Assembly: GCA_934675045.1 (NCBI GenBank)
Contig: CAKUPI010000034.1
Coordinates: 1 to 11,976 of the forward strand
From: an uncultured Eubacteriales bacterium
GTDB taxonomy: Bacteria; Bacillota; Clostridia; Oscillospirales; Butyricicoccaceae
Length of the DNA: 11,976 bases
Direction: 5' to 3'
Each line of letters starts with the position of its first letter. Position 1 is the first letter of the stretch. Positions 1 through 7,831 of the stretch are shown piece after piece. The notes beneath the pieces were generated by a model, which was given only the letters and a program-made list of their open reading frames with translations, was not told where the DNA came from and searched no databases. A program made the translations under genes and the position numbers.

Positions 1-135
1 TACTCCCGCAGCTCCCACCAGAGCATCCGCATCGTCTACCGCGACATCGGCACGGTGGACAGCGCGATGGAGCAGGGCGAGGCGCAGCCGCGCATTGCGC
101 CGCCCTTGAGCGAGGTATTCGAGCTTCCCGCATAA
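1..135 (+). CDS. C-terminal fragment of an unidentified protein
   Basis: The first frame is open from the window edge to a tandem TAA TAA at 133-138 and gives 44 residues ending in EVFELPA. Third codon positions are strongly G/C, as in the recognised genes here, so I take it as the real 3' end of a gene starting upstream. The visible part has a basic start (RSSHQSIRIVYRD) and a proline-rich tail (QPRIAPPLSEVFELPA). I do not recognise a family and assign no function. It lies 187 nt upstream of dpaL with a hairpin in between, so joint transcription with dpaL is possible but not shown. Confidence 0.6.
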   Translation, partial: YSRSSHQSIRIVYRDIGTVDSAMEQGEAQPRIAPPLSEVFELPA

Positions 136-162
136 TAAAAAAGCAGAGAAAAAACGCAAGAA

Positions 163-184
163 GCGGACAGCAAACGCTGTCCGC
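163..184 (+). terminator. 9-bp hairpin after the first gene; weak terminator or leader element
   Basis: GCGGACAGC (163-171) and GCTGTCCGC (176-184) form a perfect 9-bp stem with a 4-nt AAAC loop. The following sequence is CCCTTGC, so the U-tract is poor for an intrinsic terminator on the plus strand. The right arm can also pair with a second GCGGACAG copy at 293-300, so the hairpin may belong to a dpaL leader instead. Confidence 0.35.
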
Positions 185-322
185 CCCTTGCAAGATATGG
201 TGTCAACTTGTGTCCCTATGAACATTACCCGAACGGTTACAGGGTTTCTTCATATTCCCGGGCAGACATTCCCGCAAAACGCCGCTGTTTTTGCGGACAG
301 GCCAAATGGTGAGGTGAACGGC

Positions 323-1522
323 ATGAATGAAGCAATTTTATGGACACGGCATACCCCGGCGGGGCCGGAAAGCTGCGAAAGGCGGTTTACCGTCCAAAAC
401 GCGCAAATCGCGCACGGCTTCCACCGGAGCTTTCCGGAGTACGCGCCCACTCCGCTGGTCGATTTGAAGGGGCTGGCGGCCGCGCTGGGCGTGGCCGGCA
501 TCCGCGTCAAGGACGAGAGCTTCCGCTTTGGGCTCAACGCCTTCAAAGTGCTGGGCGGCAGCTTTTGCCTGGGCCGGTACATCGCCGGCCGGCTGGGGCA
601 GGACATCTGCGAGCTGCCCTATGACAGGCTGACCGGCAGGGCGGTCAGGGACAGGCTGGGCGAGCTGACCTTTGTGACGACGACGGACGGCAACCACGGC
701 CGCGGCATTGCGTGGACGGCCGGCCGTCTGGGGCAGAGGAGCGTGGTGTACATGCCCCGCGGCAGCTCGAGGGAGCGGCTGGAAAACATCCGCGCGCTGG
801 GCGCCGAAGCGTCCATTCTGGACCTGAACTACGACGACGCCGTTCGCTACGCCGGCCGGCAGGCGGAGGAAAAGGGCTGGATTCTCGTGCAGGACACCTC
901 GTGGGATGGGTATGAGGAAATCCCGGCCTGGATCATGCAGGGCTACACCACCATGGCGTGGGAAATGGTGCAGCAGCTGAAGGGCGAGCGTCCCACGCAC
1001 ATCTTTTTGCAGGCGGGCGTGGGGGCGATGGCGGGCGCTTTGACCGGGTTCTTTGCCGACTATTACGGCGCCGATCTGCCCGTGCTGACCGTTGTCGAGC
1101 CCAATAAGGCCGACTGCCTGTTCCGCACCGCCAAAGCGGCCGACGGCCGAGTGCACACGGTGGGCGGCGCGATGGACACCATCATGGCGGGGCTGTCCTG
1201 CGGCGAGCCCTGCGGCGTGGGCTGGCGGCAGCTCAACGCCCATGCCTCGCACTTCCTTTCGGTCCCCGACTGGGTGGCGGCCAAGGGAATGCGCGTGCTG
1301 GGCAGCCCCGCAAACGGCGACCCGCGGATCATCTCCGGCGAGAGCGGAGCCGTTACAACGGGGCTGGTGGCCGAGGTCATGCAGAACGAAAAGCTGTCGG
1401 CGCTGCGCGATCAGTTGGGTCTCAACGCCGGCTCCCGCATTCTCTGCGTCTCCACCGAGGGCGATACGGACAGGGAAAATTACCGCCGCATCGTCTGGGA
1501 CGGCGCCTGGCCCAGCTTTTAA
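323..1522 (+). CDS. dpaL: Diaminopropionate ammonia-lyase (PLP-dependent)
   Basis: A 399-residue fold-type II PLP enzyme of the DpaL/YgeX family. The family converts 2,3-diaminopropionate (D and L forms) to pyruvate and two ammonia in the cytosol. Visible landmarks are NAFKVLGG at 72-79 with the Schiff-base lysine K75, TTTDGNHGRG at 119-128 with D122 (equivalent to the acid/base Asp near 120 in the E. coli enzyme), LVQDTSWDGY from 188 with D191 (equivalent to Asp189), and the glycine-rich phosphate loop AGVGAMAG at 231-238. I chose ATG 323 because it gives the family's usual length (about 398) and has GAGGTGAA just upstream. The frame stays open to a TTG at 188, which would add 45 residues with no family counterpart. 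It stands alone, without the ygeW/ygeY/hydA partners of E. coli in view, and ends at a shared terminator. Confidence 0.93.
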   Translation: MNEAILWTRHTPAGPESCERRFTVQNAQIAHGFHRSFPEYAPTPLVDLKGLAAALGVAGIRVKDESFRFGLNAFKVLGGSFCLGRYIAGRLGQDICELPYDRLTGRAVRDRLGELTFVTTTDGNHGRGIAWTAGRLGQRSVVYMPRGSSRERLENIRALGAEASILDLNYDDAVRYAGRQAEEKGWILVQDTSWDGYEEIPAWIMQGYTTMAWEMVQQLKGERPTHIFLQAGVGAMAGALTGFFADYYGADLPVLTVVEPNKADCLFRTAKAADGRVHTVGGAMDTIMAGLSCGEPCGVGWRQLNAHASHFLSVPDWVAAKGMRVLGSPANGDPRIISGESGAVTTGLVAEVMQNEKLSALRDQLGLNAGSRILCVSTEGDTDRENYRRIVWDGAWPSF

Positions 1523-1554
1523 AGGCGGAGAGCGGGCCAAAAGCGGCAAAAAGA

Positions 1555-1599
1555 CCCCGCACAGAGGATGATGAACATCTGTGCGGGGCCTTCTTTTTT
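1555..1599. terminator. Bidirectional intrinsic terminator shared by dpaL and tmcAL
   Basis: CCCCGCACAGA (1555-1565) pairs with TCTGTGCGGGG (1578-1588), an 11-bp stem with a 12-nt loop. On the plus strand it is followed by CCTTCTTTTTT, ending dpaL. On the minus strand it is followed by TCTTTTTG (the complement of 1547-1554), ending tmcAL, whose stop lies only 14 nt away. Confidence 0.9.
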
Positions 1600-1601
1600 G
1601 G

Positions 1602-2804
1602 CTAAAGGACGACGGCCTGCCGCCGCCAGCTGTCGCCGGAGCGCTCGGCGCGCCAGCCGGGCAGGGCAAAACGGTACAGGTCGTCGGCCAGCGCCTCTTT
1701 TTCAAACAGGGCCTGCGCCTCGCCGGGCAGGCCCTTGACCTGCGCCGGGCGGGTGAGGACGGGCAGGGTGCTTTTTTCCGCCATCCGGCGCAGCAGCGTG
1801 CGGCCGGTCTGCGACAGGCCCAGAACGAGGATGTAGGGAAGGGGGCGGGCCTGATCGGCCGCCGTTACGCCGAGATAGGCGCACAGCAGCATCCGGCGCA
1901 GCCGCGCCGCCGGGTAGCGCTTGGTCTTGGCCGCCTGCCATACCGACTCGAAGTCACGGCCCCGGCGAATGGCCTCGTACAGCCGGTGCTCCAGCCCCTC
2001 GGACGCGCCCGGCAGGGCCGACAGCTCCTCAATGCGCATACGCAGCAGATGGGGCATCAGAGCGCAGTCCAGACGCTCAGGGGACAGCATCAGCCCGCCG
2101 GCGTCCGCCGCCTTTTGCAGCAGGGCAAGCGAGCCGGCGGGCAGGAAGGGGCGCGCTGCCTCCCAGTCACCTTGGCGCAGGCGGGTGCGCAGCCAGGTGG
2201 CCGAGGCAAAGCCGCCGCCGGGCTCGCCATCGTGACCGGCGCCCTCGCGCGGCAGGGCGAGCGGCGTGATGGGGCTTTGCAGGAGCCGCAGCGCCTTGAG
2301 GTATTCGACGGCGAGAATGTTGTTGGGCTTTTGCAAAAGCTCCGCCTCGCCGCGCAGAAGGGCGTGCAGGGCGCGCTCGCGCGCGCGGGCGTAGGGAATG
2401 CCGCTTTCAAGGTGATACAGCGTCGCTTCGATGGTGCTTTTTTCAAGCGCGGCGTCGGCCAGCGGGCCGAGGCGGGCAAGCGAGGCGTCCTCGGCGCCGA
2501 AGGCCAGATGGGAGACAACGCCCGTCGCGGCCAGCAGCGAGACGGCGGCCCGGGCAAAGCCCTCGGCCGAGCTGAGTGCCCACGGCAGCGGAAGCTGAAG
2601 AACCAGATCGGCGCCGGCGCGCAGGGCGCTTTCGGCCCGGAGGTGCTTGGGGGCGATGGCGGCCTCGCCGCGCTGTACAAAATTGCCCGACATGCAGCAG
2701 ACGATGGCAGTATCCGCGCCGAGCCGGGCGCGAACGGCGTCCAGTTGCGCGCGGTGGCCGGTGTGAAACGGGTTGTATTCGCAAACAATGCCGCAAATCT
2801 TCAT
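1602..2804 (-). CDS. tmcAL: tRNA(Met) cytidine acetate ligase (YlbM family)
   Basis: A 400-residue member of the YlbM/TmcAL nucleotidyltransferase family. In Bacillus the enzyme uses ATP and acetate to form acetyl-AMP and acetylates the wobble cytidine (C34) of elongator tRNA-Met. Signature stretches are the adenylyltransferase motif CEYNPFHTGH at 8-17 (HxGH at 14-17), SGNFVQRGE at 39-47, KHLRAESALRAGADLVLQLP at 53-72 and FGAED at 102-106; the C-terminal half is the helical tRNA-binding part. ATG 2804 is chosen because the protein opens with MKICGIVCEYNPFHTGH as in homologues, and AGGGGG sits 5 nt upstream. A longer frame reaches 2945 but would overlap ackA. It is divergent from ackA, and both proteins act on acetate, so shared regulation is plausible but inferred. 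Confidence 0.93.
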   Translation of the reverse strand: MKICGIVCEYNPFHTGHRAQLDAVRARLGADTAIVCCMSGNFVQRGEAAIAPKHLRAESALRAGADLVLQLPLPWALSSAEGFARAAVSLLAATGVVSHLAFGAEDASLARLGPLADAALEKSTIEATLYHLESGIPYARARERALHALLRGEAELLQKPNNILAVEYLKALRLLQSPITPLALPREGAGHDGEPGGGFASATWLRTRLRQGDWEAARPFLPAGSLALLQKAADAGGLMLSPERLDCALMPHLLRMRIEELSALPGASEGLEHRLYEAIRRGRDFESVWQAAKTKRYPAARLRRMLLCAYLGVTAADQARPLPYILVLGLSQTGRTLLRRMAEKSTLPVLTRPAQVKGLPGEAQALFEKEALADDLYRFALPGWRAERSGDSWRRQAVVL

Positions 2805-2831
2805 GTTGACCCCCTGAAGGCGAAAATAAGG

Positions 2832-2860
2832 TTGTTTTTTGAAGCGGAGTGGTGTAGAAT
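2832..2860 (+). promoter_or_regulatory. Promoter of ackA
   Basis: TTGTTT (2832-2837), a 17-nt spacer and TAGAAT (2855-2860). The predicted start is near 2867, giving a leader of about 59 nt before the ackA ATG. Confidence 0.65.
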
Positions 2861-2873
2861 AATCAATGGTTTC

Positions 2874-2902
2874 ATTATACGCTAAAAAACCACGAGTTAC
2901 AA
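2874..2902 (-). promoter_or_regulatory. Promoter of tmcAL
   Basis: On the minus strand TTGTAA (2902-2897), a 17-nt spacer and a perfect TATAAT (2879-2874). The predicted start near 2867 falls at about the same base pair as that of ackA on the other strand, so each transcript runs through the other promoter. Confidence 0.75.
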
Positions 2903-2925
2903 ATAGTTTAAGGAGTGCAGGCAGA

Positions 2926-4119
2926 ATGAACGTTTTGGTTATCAACGCGGGCAGCTCGTCGCTGAAATATCAGCTCATCGAGATGACCACCGAAAAGGTG
3001 CTGGCCAAGGGCCTTTGCGAGCGCATCGGCATCGACGGCAAATACACCTATGAGGCGCACGGCGAGAAGATCAAGGGCGAAACCCCGATGAAAAATCACT
3101 CGGACGCCATCCGCTTTTTGACCTCGATGCTGGTCGACGAGAAGAACGGCGTTATCAAGAGCATGAAGGAAATCGACGCCGTCGGCCACCGCGTCGTCTC
3201 GGCCGGCGAGAAGTTCTCGGAGTCGGTGCTGCTGACCGCCGAGAGCAAGGCCGCCATCGAAGAGTGCATCCCCCTGGCCCCGCTGCACAACCCCGCCAAC
3301 CTGACCGGCGTTGCCGCCTGTGAAGAGGTCATGCCCGGCGTGCCGCAGGTCGCCGTGTTTGACACCGCCTTCCACGCCAAAATGCCGCAGAATGCCTTTA
3401 TCTATGCCGTTCCCTACGAGTATTACGAGAAGTACGGCGTGCGCCGCTACGGCTTCCACGGCACCTCGCACCGCTTTGTGTCGGAAAAGGCCGCGCAGAT
3501 GCTCGGCAAGCCCGTCTCTGAGCTGAAGATCATCACCTGCCACCTGGGCAACGGCTCGTCGGTCGCCGCCGTCAACGGCGGTATCAGCGTGGACACCAGC
3601 ATGGGCCTGACCCCGCTGGACGGTCTGCCGATGGGCACCCGCTGCGGCTCCATCGACCCCGCCATCGTCGAGTTTGTCGCCGAAAAAGAGGGCCTGAGCC
3701 TCAAGGAAATGATCAACATCCTCAACAAGAAGTCGGGCGTTCTGGGCGTTTCCGGCGTCTCCTCCGACTTCCGCGACCTTGAGGCCGCCGTCGGCGAGGG
3801 CAACAAGCGCGCCGAGCTGGCCATCGAGCTGTTTGTTTACAGCGTCAAGAAGTACATCGGCGCTTACGCCGCCGCCATGGGCGGGGTCGACGCCGTCGTC
3901 TTTACCGCCGGCGTCGGCGAGAACTCCCCCGAGCTGCGCGCGCGCATGGTCGAGGGCCTCGAGTTCATGGGCATTGCCATCGACAAGGAAAAGAACAACT
4001 TCCGCGGCGAGATGCGCGATGTTTCCGCCCCCAACGCCACCGTCAAGACCCTGGTCATCCCCACCAACGAAGAGCTGGTCATCGCCATGGACACCATGGC
4101 CATTGTCAGCGGCAAATAA
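2926..4119 (+). CDS. ackA: Acetate kinase
   Basis: A 397-residue acetate kinase (ASKHA fold) that interconverts acetyl-phosphate + ADP and acetate + ATP in the cytosol, the ATP-yielding last step of acetate fermentation. All diagnostic sites are present: [10 protein letters not shown] with N7, [10 protein letters not shown] with R89, VFDTAFH with D146, [11 protein letters not shown] with H178, HLGNGSS at 206-212, MGTRCGSID with R239, FTAGVGENS at 326-334 and NEEL with E382. Each active-site residue sits two positions before its counterpart in the Methanosarcina enzyme. ATG 2926 is supported by AGGAG at 2911-2915 (a slightly long 10-nt spacing) and by the conserved N-terminus; upstream in-frame codons are not conserved. 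No phosphotransacetylase gene is adjacent, and an intrinsic terminator makes the gene monocistronic. Confidence 0.98.
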   Translation: MNVLVINAGSSSLKYQLIEMTTEKVLAKGLCERIGIDGKYTYEAHGEKIKGETPMKNHSDAIRFLTSMLVDEKNGVIKSMKEIDAVGHRVVSAGEKFSESVLLTAESKAAIEECIPLAPLHNPANLTGVAACEEVMPGVPQVAVFDTAFHAKMPQNAFIYAVPYEYYEKYGVRRYGFHGTSHRFVSEKAAQMLGKPVSELKIITCHLGNGSSVAAVNGGISVDTSMGLTPLDGLPMGTRCGSIDPAIVEFVAEKEGLSLKEMINILNKKSGVLGVSGVSSDFRDLEAAVGEGNKRAELAIELFVYSVKKYIGAYAAAMGGVDAVVFTAGVGENSPELRARMVEGLEFMGIAIDKEKNNFRGEMRDVSAPNATVKTLVIPTNEELVIAMDTMAIVSGK

Positions 4120-4130
4120 GAGTGAACGGG

Positions 4131-4164
4131 AGAGCCGGAGCAGCGTGCTGCTCCGGCTCTTTTT
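4131..4164 (+). terminator. Intrinsic terminator of ackA
   Basis: AGAGCCGGAGCAGC (4131-4144) and GCTGCTCCGGCTCT (4147-4160) are a perfect 14-nt inverted repeat ending in TTTTT at 4160-4164, starting 11 nt after the ackA stop codon. Confidence 0.93.
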
Positions 4165-4310
4165 GCACCCCGAAGCGGGTGACTTTACTGCCCGGCGCGG
4201 CGCGCGGGCCTGAGCGGCAGTTTGTGCCCGCGGAGCAGGGGCCGTGTACCCTGCGGCCCGGGCTTTGGCTTCCCGGCGCGCGGGCGGGCAGACTACTGCT
4301 CTGACAGGAG
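4165..4310. other. GC-rich gap between two terminators, no convincing gene
   Basis: This 146-nt stretch lies between the ackA terminator and a bidirectional terminator. A short open frame on the plus strand has no ribosome site and no recognisable product. The gap holds several short inverted repeats, for example GCAGGG (4235-4240)/CCCTGC (4248-4253) and CCGGG/CCCGG around 4258-4276, and a 12-bp direct repeat CGGCGCGCGGGC at 4198-4209 and 4274-4285. I see no promoter. Confidence 0.4.
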
Positions 4311-4350
4311 AAAAGCCCTGAACCCGCTGTTTGCGGTTCAGGGCTTTTTT
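4311..4350. terminator. Bidirectional terminator downstream of the SLH gene
   Basis: GCCCTGAACC (4315-4324) pairs with GGTTCAGGGC (4335-4344), flanked by AAAA (4311-4314) and TTTTTT (4345-4350), so it can stop transcription in both directions. Its main client is the minus-strand gene whose stop is at 4361. Confidence 0.9.
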
Positions 4351-4360
4351 GCGGGGGGCT

Positions 4361-6247
4361 TTACTTCAGAAGATTGCTGTTGTTGACCATGGCGGCGCTG
4401 TAAGCAAAGAGGACGTCGGCCCCGTCAAAACGGACGTACTGGGGCAGCAGCTTGCTCGGCATGTAGCGCAGATCGACAAGGGTGATTTTGGAATACTGCT
4501 CGAGCAGCAGGGGGGCCAGGCTGCTGCCGTAGGAGTCGGAAAAGAGGACCAGATGCCGATCGCGCTTGGCCGCAGGGCTTTCGATAACGGTCAGCGGGCT
4601 CAGGCCGGACAGAAAGACATTATAGGCCGAGTCGCTTTGCAGCAAGGCGGTGTTGTACACCGTGACGGCCGAAGGGGTCTGCGTGTTGGCCACGACGGCG
4701 GCGTCGGTGCAGGGGCTGGTCAGCCAGGTGAGGGTCTCGGGCCGGATGTCCTTGACGGTCCGGCCGTAGGAGCCGGTGAAGCTGTCATAGGTGTGGGCGG
4801 TAAAGGCCTTCTTGTCAACGGAAAAGCCCATTTTTTCGCCCAGCGCATCGACAACGCCAAAAAGCCGCTCCTGCTTCCAGTGCGGGTCGGTCTGATAAAA
4901 GTCCTCGAGGGTGAGCGCGGAGGAAATGTCGATGAGGTTCCAGTCGTAAAGCTCGCCGCGCACCAGCCCGGCCATGGAATCGTGGCTCATGTACTGCGCG
5001 ATCTGCTCGCGGGCGTAGTAGCTTTTGTCGGGGATGATGGAGACAAAAACGTCGTTTTGGGGGAAATAGGTGTCGCGCAGCGCGGCCAGCTTGACGGTGA
5101 AGCGATGGACGGAGTCGGTATTCAGCGGGGCGGGGGCGGCGATATAGCTCTGCCCGACCTTCATCATGCCGCTGTCGTCCGGGGTTATCAGGCGGGGGTC
5201 CAGCGCGCGGAAGGCGCCGGCCAGCGCGCTGCCGCAGTCGTCGTCCATCGCCAGCAGCACGACATTGCCGATGCTTTCGACAAAAACATTGCTTTCGTCG
5301 ACGCCGACACAAATCCACTTGCGGGGGTCGACACTCTTGCGGATGAGCTTTTTGGCGGCGTCGACGTCGGCGCCTTCGGGCAGCCGAATCAGGCAGACGG
5401 AGTGGGCAACGGCCAGCATCATGGGCTCGACGGCAATGCCTTCGGTGATGGCAAGGGCGTTCGTGCCCAGATAGTACTGGATGTTTTCGGCGGTAATGGG
5501 CTCCGCTGTCGGCATGGAGGGGATGTAAATGTCGCGCACGGAGGCGTAGAGATAGGCCATGATGGCGGAAAGGCTGCTGTCGGCCGTCACCTTTTCGCCG
5601 GTGATGACCCGGCCGATGCGCAGGGAAAGATCGCTCAGACGCATGTCGGCAATCAGCTTCTGCGCAAGGGTCATGCCGGTGCCCTGTACCTCGGCGTCGA
5701 GGGCGGCGTAGGACAGCGAAACCATGTCGCCGCGCAGGAAGTTTTGCAGGTTGACGTCGGCGGGCACCTTGACGGCGCTGCCGAGCAGCGGCTGCCAGCG
5801 GCTCCAGACGGTGCCCTGCCCGTCGTCGCGGTAGCCGAGGGCGCGCAGGACAAAGGTGGAGAACATCTGCGCGCTGGCGGGGGAGTCGGGGTCAAAATGG
5901 GCGGCGTCGACGCCGGTGGTCAGGCCGGTGGAATAGGCGTAGGCGAGGTACTGCGCCGCGCCCTCCCAGCCGGGGGCGTCGGCAAAGGGATGGGAATACC
6001 CCTCGCCGTACAGGGCGTCGGTTTCCGCGCCCAGCAGGCGGATCAGCATGATAAGGGCCTCGAGCCGGGTGGGAGCGCGGTTCAGCTCGTAGCCGAGGTC
6101 CGAGCCTCGCAGCAGGGACATGGCCTTGAGCGCGTCGGCCTTTAAAGCGGCGCCGTCGGCGTCATAGGCCGCGGCAGGGGGGAGCAATGCGGCGCACAGG
6201 CACAAAACGAGCGCGGCCGCGGTCAGCTTGCGGAAGATGCGGTTCAT
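4361..6247 (-). CDS. Secreted SLH - DUF4358 - DHHW/AlgX-like SGNH fusion protein
   Basis: A 628-residue exported protein. Residues 1-27 form a signal peptide (basic NRIFRK, hydrophobic core, cleavage near PPAAA/YD). Residues about 35-140 hold two SLH-like repeats, the second clearest (HPFADAPGWEGAAQYLAYAYSTGL, then GVDAAHFDPDSPASAQMF), suggesting attachment to cell-wall polymer. Residues about 225-345 resemble DUF4358 (YIPSMPTAEPITAENIQYYLG, EGIAVEPMML, AHSVCLIRLPEGADVDAAKK, DPRKWICVG). Residues about 375-628 resemble DHHW/AlgX-type SGNH proteins linked to cell-envelope O-acylation, with TDPHW at 453-457 and the Ser block FSDSYGSSL at 569-577. The start is chosen from AGGAG 8 nt before ATG 6247 and the immediate signal peptide. 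The partner usually found next to such genes, an MBOAT acyltransferase, is not in view. Domain names rest on remembered family patterns, and the substrate is unknown. I see no convincing promoter in 6248-6334. Confidence 0.75.
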   Translation of the reverse strand: MNRIFRKLTAAALVLCLCAALLPPAAAYDADGAALKADALKAMSLLRGSDLGYELNRAPTRLEALIMLIRLLGAETDALYGEGYSHPFADAPGWEGAAQYLAYAYSTGLTTGVDAAHFDPDSPASAQMFSTFVLRALGYRDDGQGTVWSRWQPLLGSAVKVPADVNLQNFLRGDMVSLSYAALDAEVQGTGMTLAQKLIADMRLSDLSLRIGRVITGEKVTADSSLSAIMAYLYASVRDIYIPSMPTAEPITAENIQYYLGTNALAITEGIAVEPMMLAVAHSVCLIRLPEGADVDAAKKLIRKSVDPRKWICVGVDESNVFVESIGNVVLLAMDDDCGSALAGAFRALDPRLITPDDSGMMKVGQSYIAAPAPLNTDSVHRFTVKLAALRDTYFPQNDVFVSIIPDKSYYAREQIAQYMSHDSMAGLVRGELYDWNLIDISSALTLEDFYQTDPHWKQERLFGVVDALGEKMGFSVDKKAFTAHTYDSFTGSYGRTVKDIRPETLTWLTSPCTDAAVVANTQTPSAVTVYNTALLQSDSAYNVFLSGLSPLTVIESPAAKRDRHLVLFSDSYGSSLAPLLLEQYSKITLVDLRYMPSKLLPQYVRFDGADVLFAYSAAMVNNSNLLK

Positions 6248-6334
6248 GTTTTTTCTCCTCTTCAGGTGGTTTTCAGGCATACAACGGTATAGACGGCAAA
6301 AAACCGAAAAGGTTCCCCGTTTTTGCGGCAAAGC

Positions 6335-6357
6335 AAAACCCCGCCTGCATGGCGGGG
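6335..6357 (-). terminator. Terminator of the lysC-dapA-dapB-dapH operon
   Basis: On the minus strand CCCCGCC (6357-6351), loop ATGCA, GGCGGGG (6345-6339), then TTTT (6338-6335). It starts 13 nt after the dapH stop. Confidence 0.8.
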
Positions 6358-6370
6358 CGGAGGGAAACCC

Positions 6371-7066
6371 TCAGAGGGCGCGCAGCGCCTCGACGATTTC
6401 GGTTTTTTTCAGGGTGCGCTCGTCCTTCTGCTTGATGATGCGGGCGGGCACGCCGGCAACGACCACGCCGGGCGGAACGTCGCTGACGACGACGGCCCCG
6501 GCGGCGACCACAGCCCCCTCGGCGACGCGGCAGCCCTCGAGCACGACGGCGTTGGCGCCGATGACGACATTGTCCTCGATGACGACGGGCACGGCGCTGG
6601 CCGGCTCGATGACGCCGGCGAGAACGGTCCCCGCGCCGATGTGGCAGTTTTTGCCGACGGTGGCGCGGCCGCCCAGCACGGCGCCCATGTCGATCATGGT
6701 CCCCGCGCCGATGACGGCGCCGATGTTGATGACGGCGCCCATCATGATGACGGCGTTGTCGCCGATTTCCACCTGCTCGCGGATGGTGCAGCCCGGCTCA
6801 ATGCGGGCGTTGACGTTTTTGATGTCCAGCATGGGAATGGCGCTGTTGCGGCGGTCGTTGTCGATGACCAGCTGCTCGATGTCGCCGGCCCGGGCCGTCA
6901 ACACCGGCTCGACGTCGCGCCATTCGCCGCAGACGATTTTCAGGCTGCCGCCGCCGAACACCGTGCAGCCGGGAAAGTCGATCGGCGCTTTTTCGCTCAG
7001 CGTGACGCGAACGGGGGTTTTTTTGTCGGCCGTGCGGATGTATTCGATGATTTCCTGTGCGTTCAT
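6371..7066 (-). CDS. dapH: Tetrahydrodipicolinate N-acetyltransferase
   Basis: A 231-residue enzyme that acetylates tetrahydrodipicolinate with acetyl-CoA, committing the cell to the acetylase branch of DAP/lysine synthesis. Residues 1-85 are the DapH N-terminal domain (opening [19 protein letters not shown], typical of the B. subtilis YkuQ group, about 236 aa). Residues about 88-212 are hexapeptide repeats of a left-handed beta-helix ([56 protein letters not shown]), followed by a short helical tail. Its ATG overlaps the dapB stop as ATGA (7066-7063), with GGAGGA 8 nt upstream inside dapB, so translation is probably coupled. It is the last gene of the riboswitch-controlled operon. DapD (succinylase) is less likely because of the N-terminal domain and the neighbouring M20D deacetylase. 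Confidence 0.95.
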   Translation of the reverse strand: MNAQEIIEYIRTADKKTPVRVTLSEKAPIDFPGCTVFGGGSLKIVCGEWRDVEPVLTARAGDIEQLVIDNDRRNSAIPMLDIKNVNARIEPGCTIREQVEIGDNAVIMMGAVINIGAVIGAGTMIDMGAVLGGRATVGKNCHIGAGTVLAGVIEPASAVPVVIEDNVVIGANAVVLEGCRVAEGAVVAAGAVVVSDVPPGVVVAGVPARIIKQKDERTLKKTEIVEALRAL

Positions 7067-7806
7067 GCTTCTTTTCCTCCAAACAAAGCGTCGTCCATGG
7101 TGTAAAGCCCGCGGGGGGCCGAGGCCGCAAAGAGGGCGGCGCGCAGCGCACCGGCGGCAAATAGGCGCTTGGACTGCGCCGTGTGGCGGATGCTCAGCAC
7201 CTCGTCCTCGCCGGCAAAGAGCACCTCGTGCTCGCCCACAATGGTGCCGCCGCGCACGGCGTGAATGCCGATTTCGCCCTTTTTGCGGGGCGCCACGCCG
7301 TCGCGGCCGTGTACCTCGACAAAGTCGCCGCAGCTTTCGACAGCCTGCGCCAGCGCCAGCGCCGTGCCCGAGGGGGCGTCGATTTTTTTGTTGTGGTGCT
7401 TTTCGATGATTTCAACGTCGTACCCGGCCAGCACGGGGGTTATCATGCGCAGCACCCGCTCCATCACGCAGACGCCGAGCGACATGTTGCGCGAGCGCAG
7501 GATGGGGGCGTACGCGGCCAGCGCCTTCAGCTGCTCTTCCTCGCGGGGGGAGTAGCCGGTGGTGCACAGCACGGCGGGAACGCCGCGGCGCTCGATGTAC
7601 CGCGCCAGCATGGGCAGGTTGGCGGGGTGGGAAAAGTCGATAATGACGTCGGGGGTCTCGGGCAGGGCTTCCAGCCCGGGCAGGCAGGGGGGGCCGGAAA
7701 GGGGGTCGATGATGCCCGCAAGCGCAAGATCGGGGTGGCCCTCAAGCAGCCGGGCGACATTCTGGCCCATGGCGCCGTAGCCCACCAGCGCAGCGCGTTT
7801 TTTCAT
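7063..7806 (-). CDS. dapB: 4-hydroxy-tetrahydrodipicolinate reductase
   Basis: A 247-residue NAD(P)H-dependent reductase that makes tetrahydrodipicolinate from the DapA product. The nucleotide-binding motif is [10 protein letters not shown] at 8-17. The substrate/catalytic signature [20 protein letters not shown] is at 133-152 with H137/H138 and K141, and the C-terminal oligomerisation stretch [15 protein letters not shown] follows. The loop between strand 2 and IIDFSH (57-60) is short, explaining a length slightly under the usual 250-270. ATG 7806 is chosen from AAGGAAG about 7 nt upstream and because residue 1 leads straight into the Rossmann strand; an upstream in-frame ATG at 7842 would add 12 unconserved residues. 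It overlaps dapH by 4 nt and follows dapA by 70 nt. Confidence 0.96.
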   Translation of the reverse strand: MKKRAALVGYGAMGQNVARLLEGHPDLALAGIIDPLSGPPCLPGLEALPETPDVIIDFSHPANLPMLARYIERRGVPAVLCTTGYSPREEEQLKALAAYAPILRSRNMSLGVCVMERVLRMITPVLAGYDVEIIEKHHNKKIDAPSGTALALAQAVESCGDFVEVHGRDGVAPRKKGEIGIHAVRGGTIVGEHEVLFAGEDEVLSIRHTAQSKRLFAAGALRAALFAASAPRGLYTMDDALFGGKEA

Positions 7807-7831
7807 AAGGACACTTCCTTTTTGTTGTTGG

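Noticed and set aside
338..1705. Long minus-strand open frame (455 codons) opposite dpaL
   Set aside because: It is a mirror of the G/C-rich third positions of dpaL. It runs through the dpaL terminator and has no recognisable domain, whereas the plus strand encodes a complete enzyme.
1581..2885. Long plus-strand open frame (434 codons) opposite tmcAL
   Set aside because: Low-complexity Gly/Ala/Arg/Gln-rich translation, no ribosome site, starts inside a terminator hairpin; tmcAL on the other strand carries all family motifs.
4331..6145. Long plus-strand open frame (604 codons) opposite the SLH fusion gene
   Set aside because: Gly/Val/Asp/His-rich antisense artefact beginning inside a terminator; the minus strand has a signal peptide, ribosome site and domains.
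6248..6334. Search for a promoter of the SLH fusion gene
   Set aside because: A minus-strand TATACC near 6286-6291 lacks a -35 box at a usable distance; no candidate is good enough to list.
6228..7409. Plus-strand frames opposite dapH and dapB
   Set aside because: Thr/Met/Pro-rich repeats are the antisense image of the hexapeptide repeats of dapH, not an independent repeat protein.
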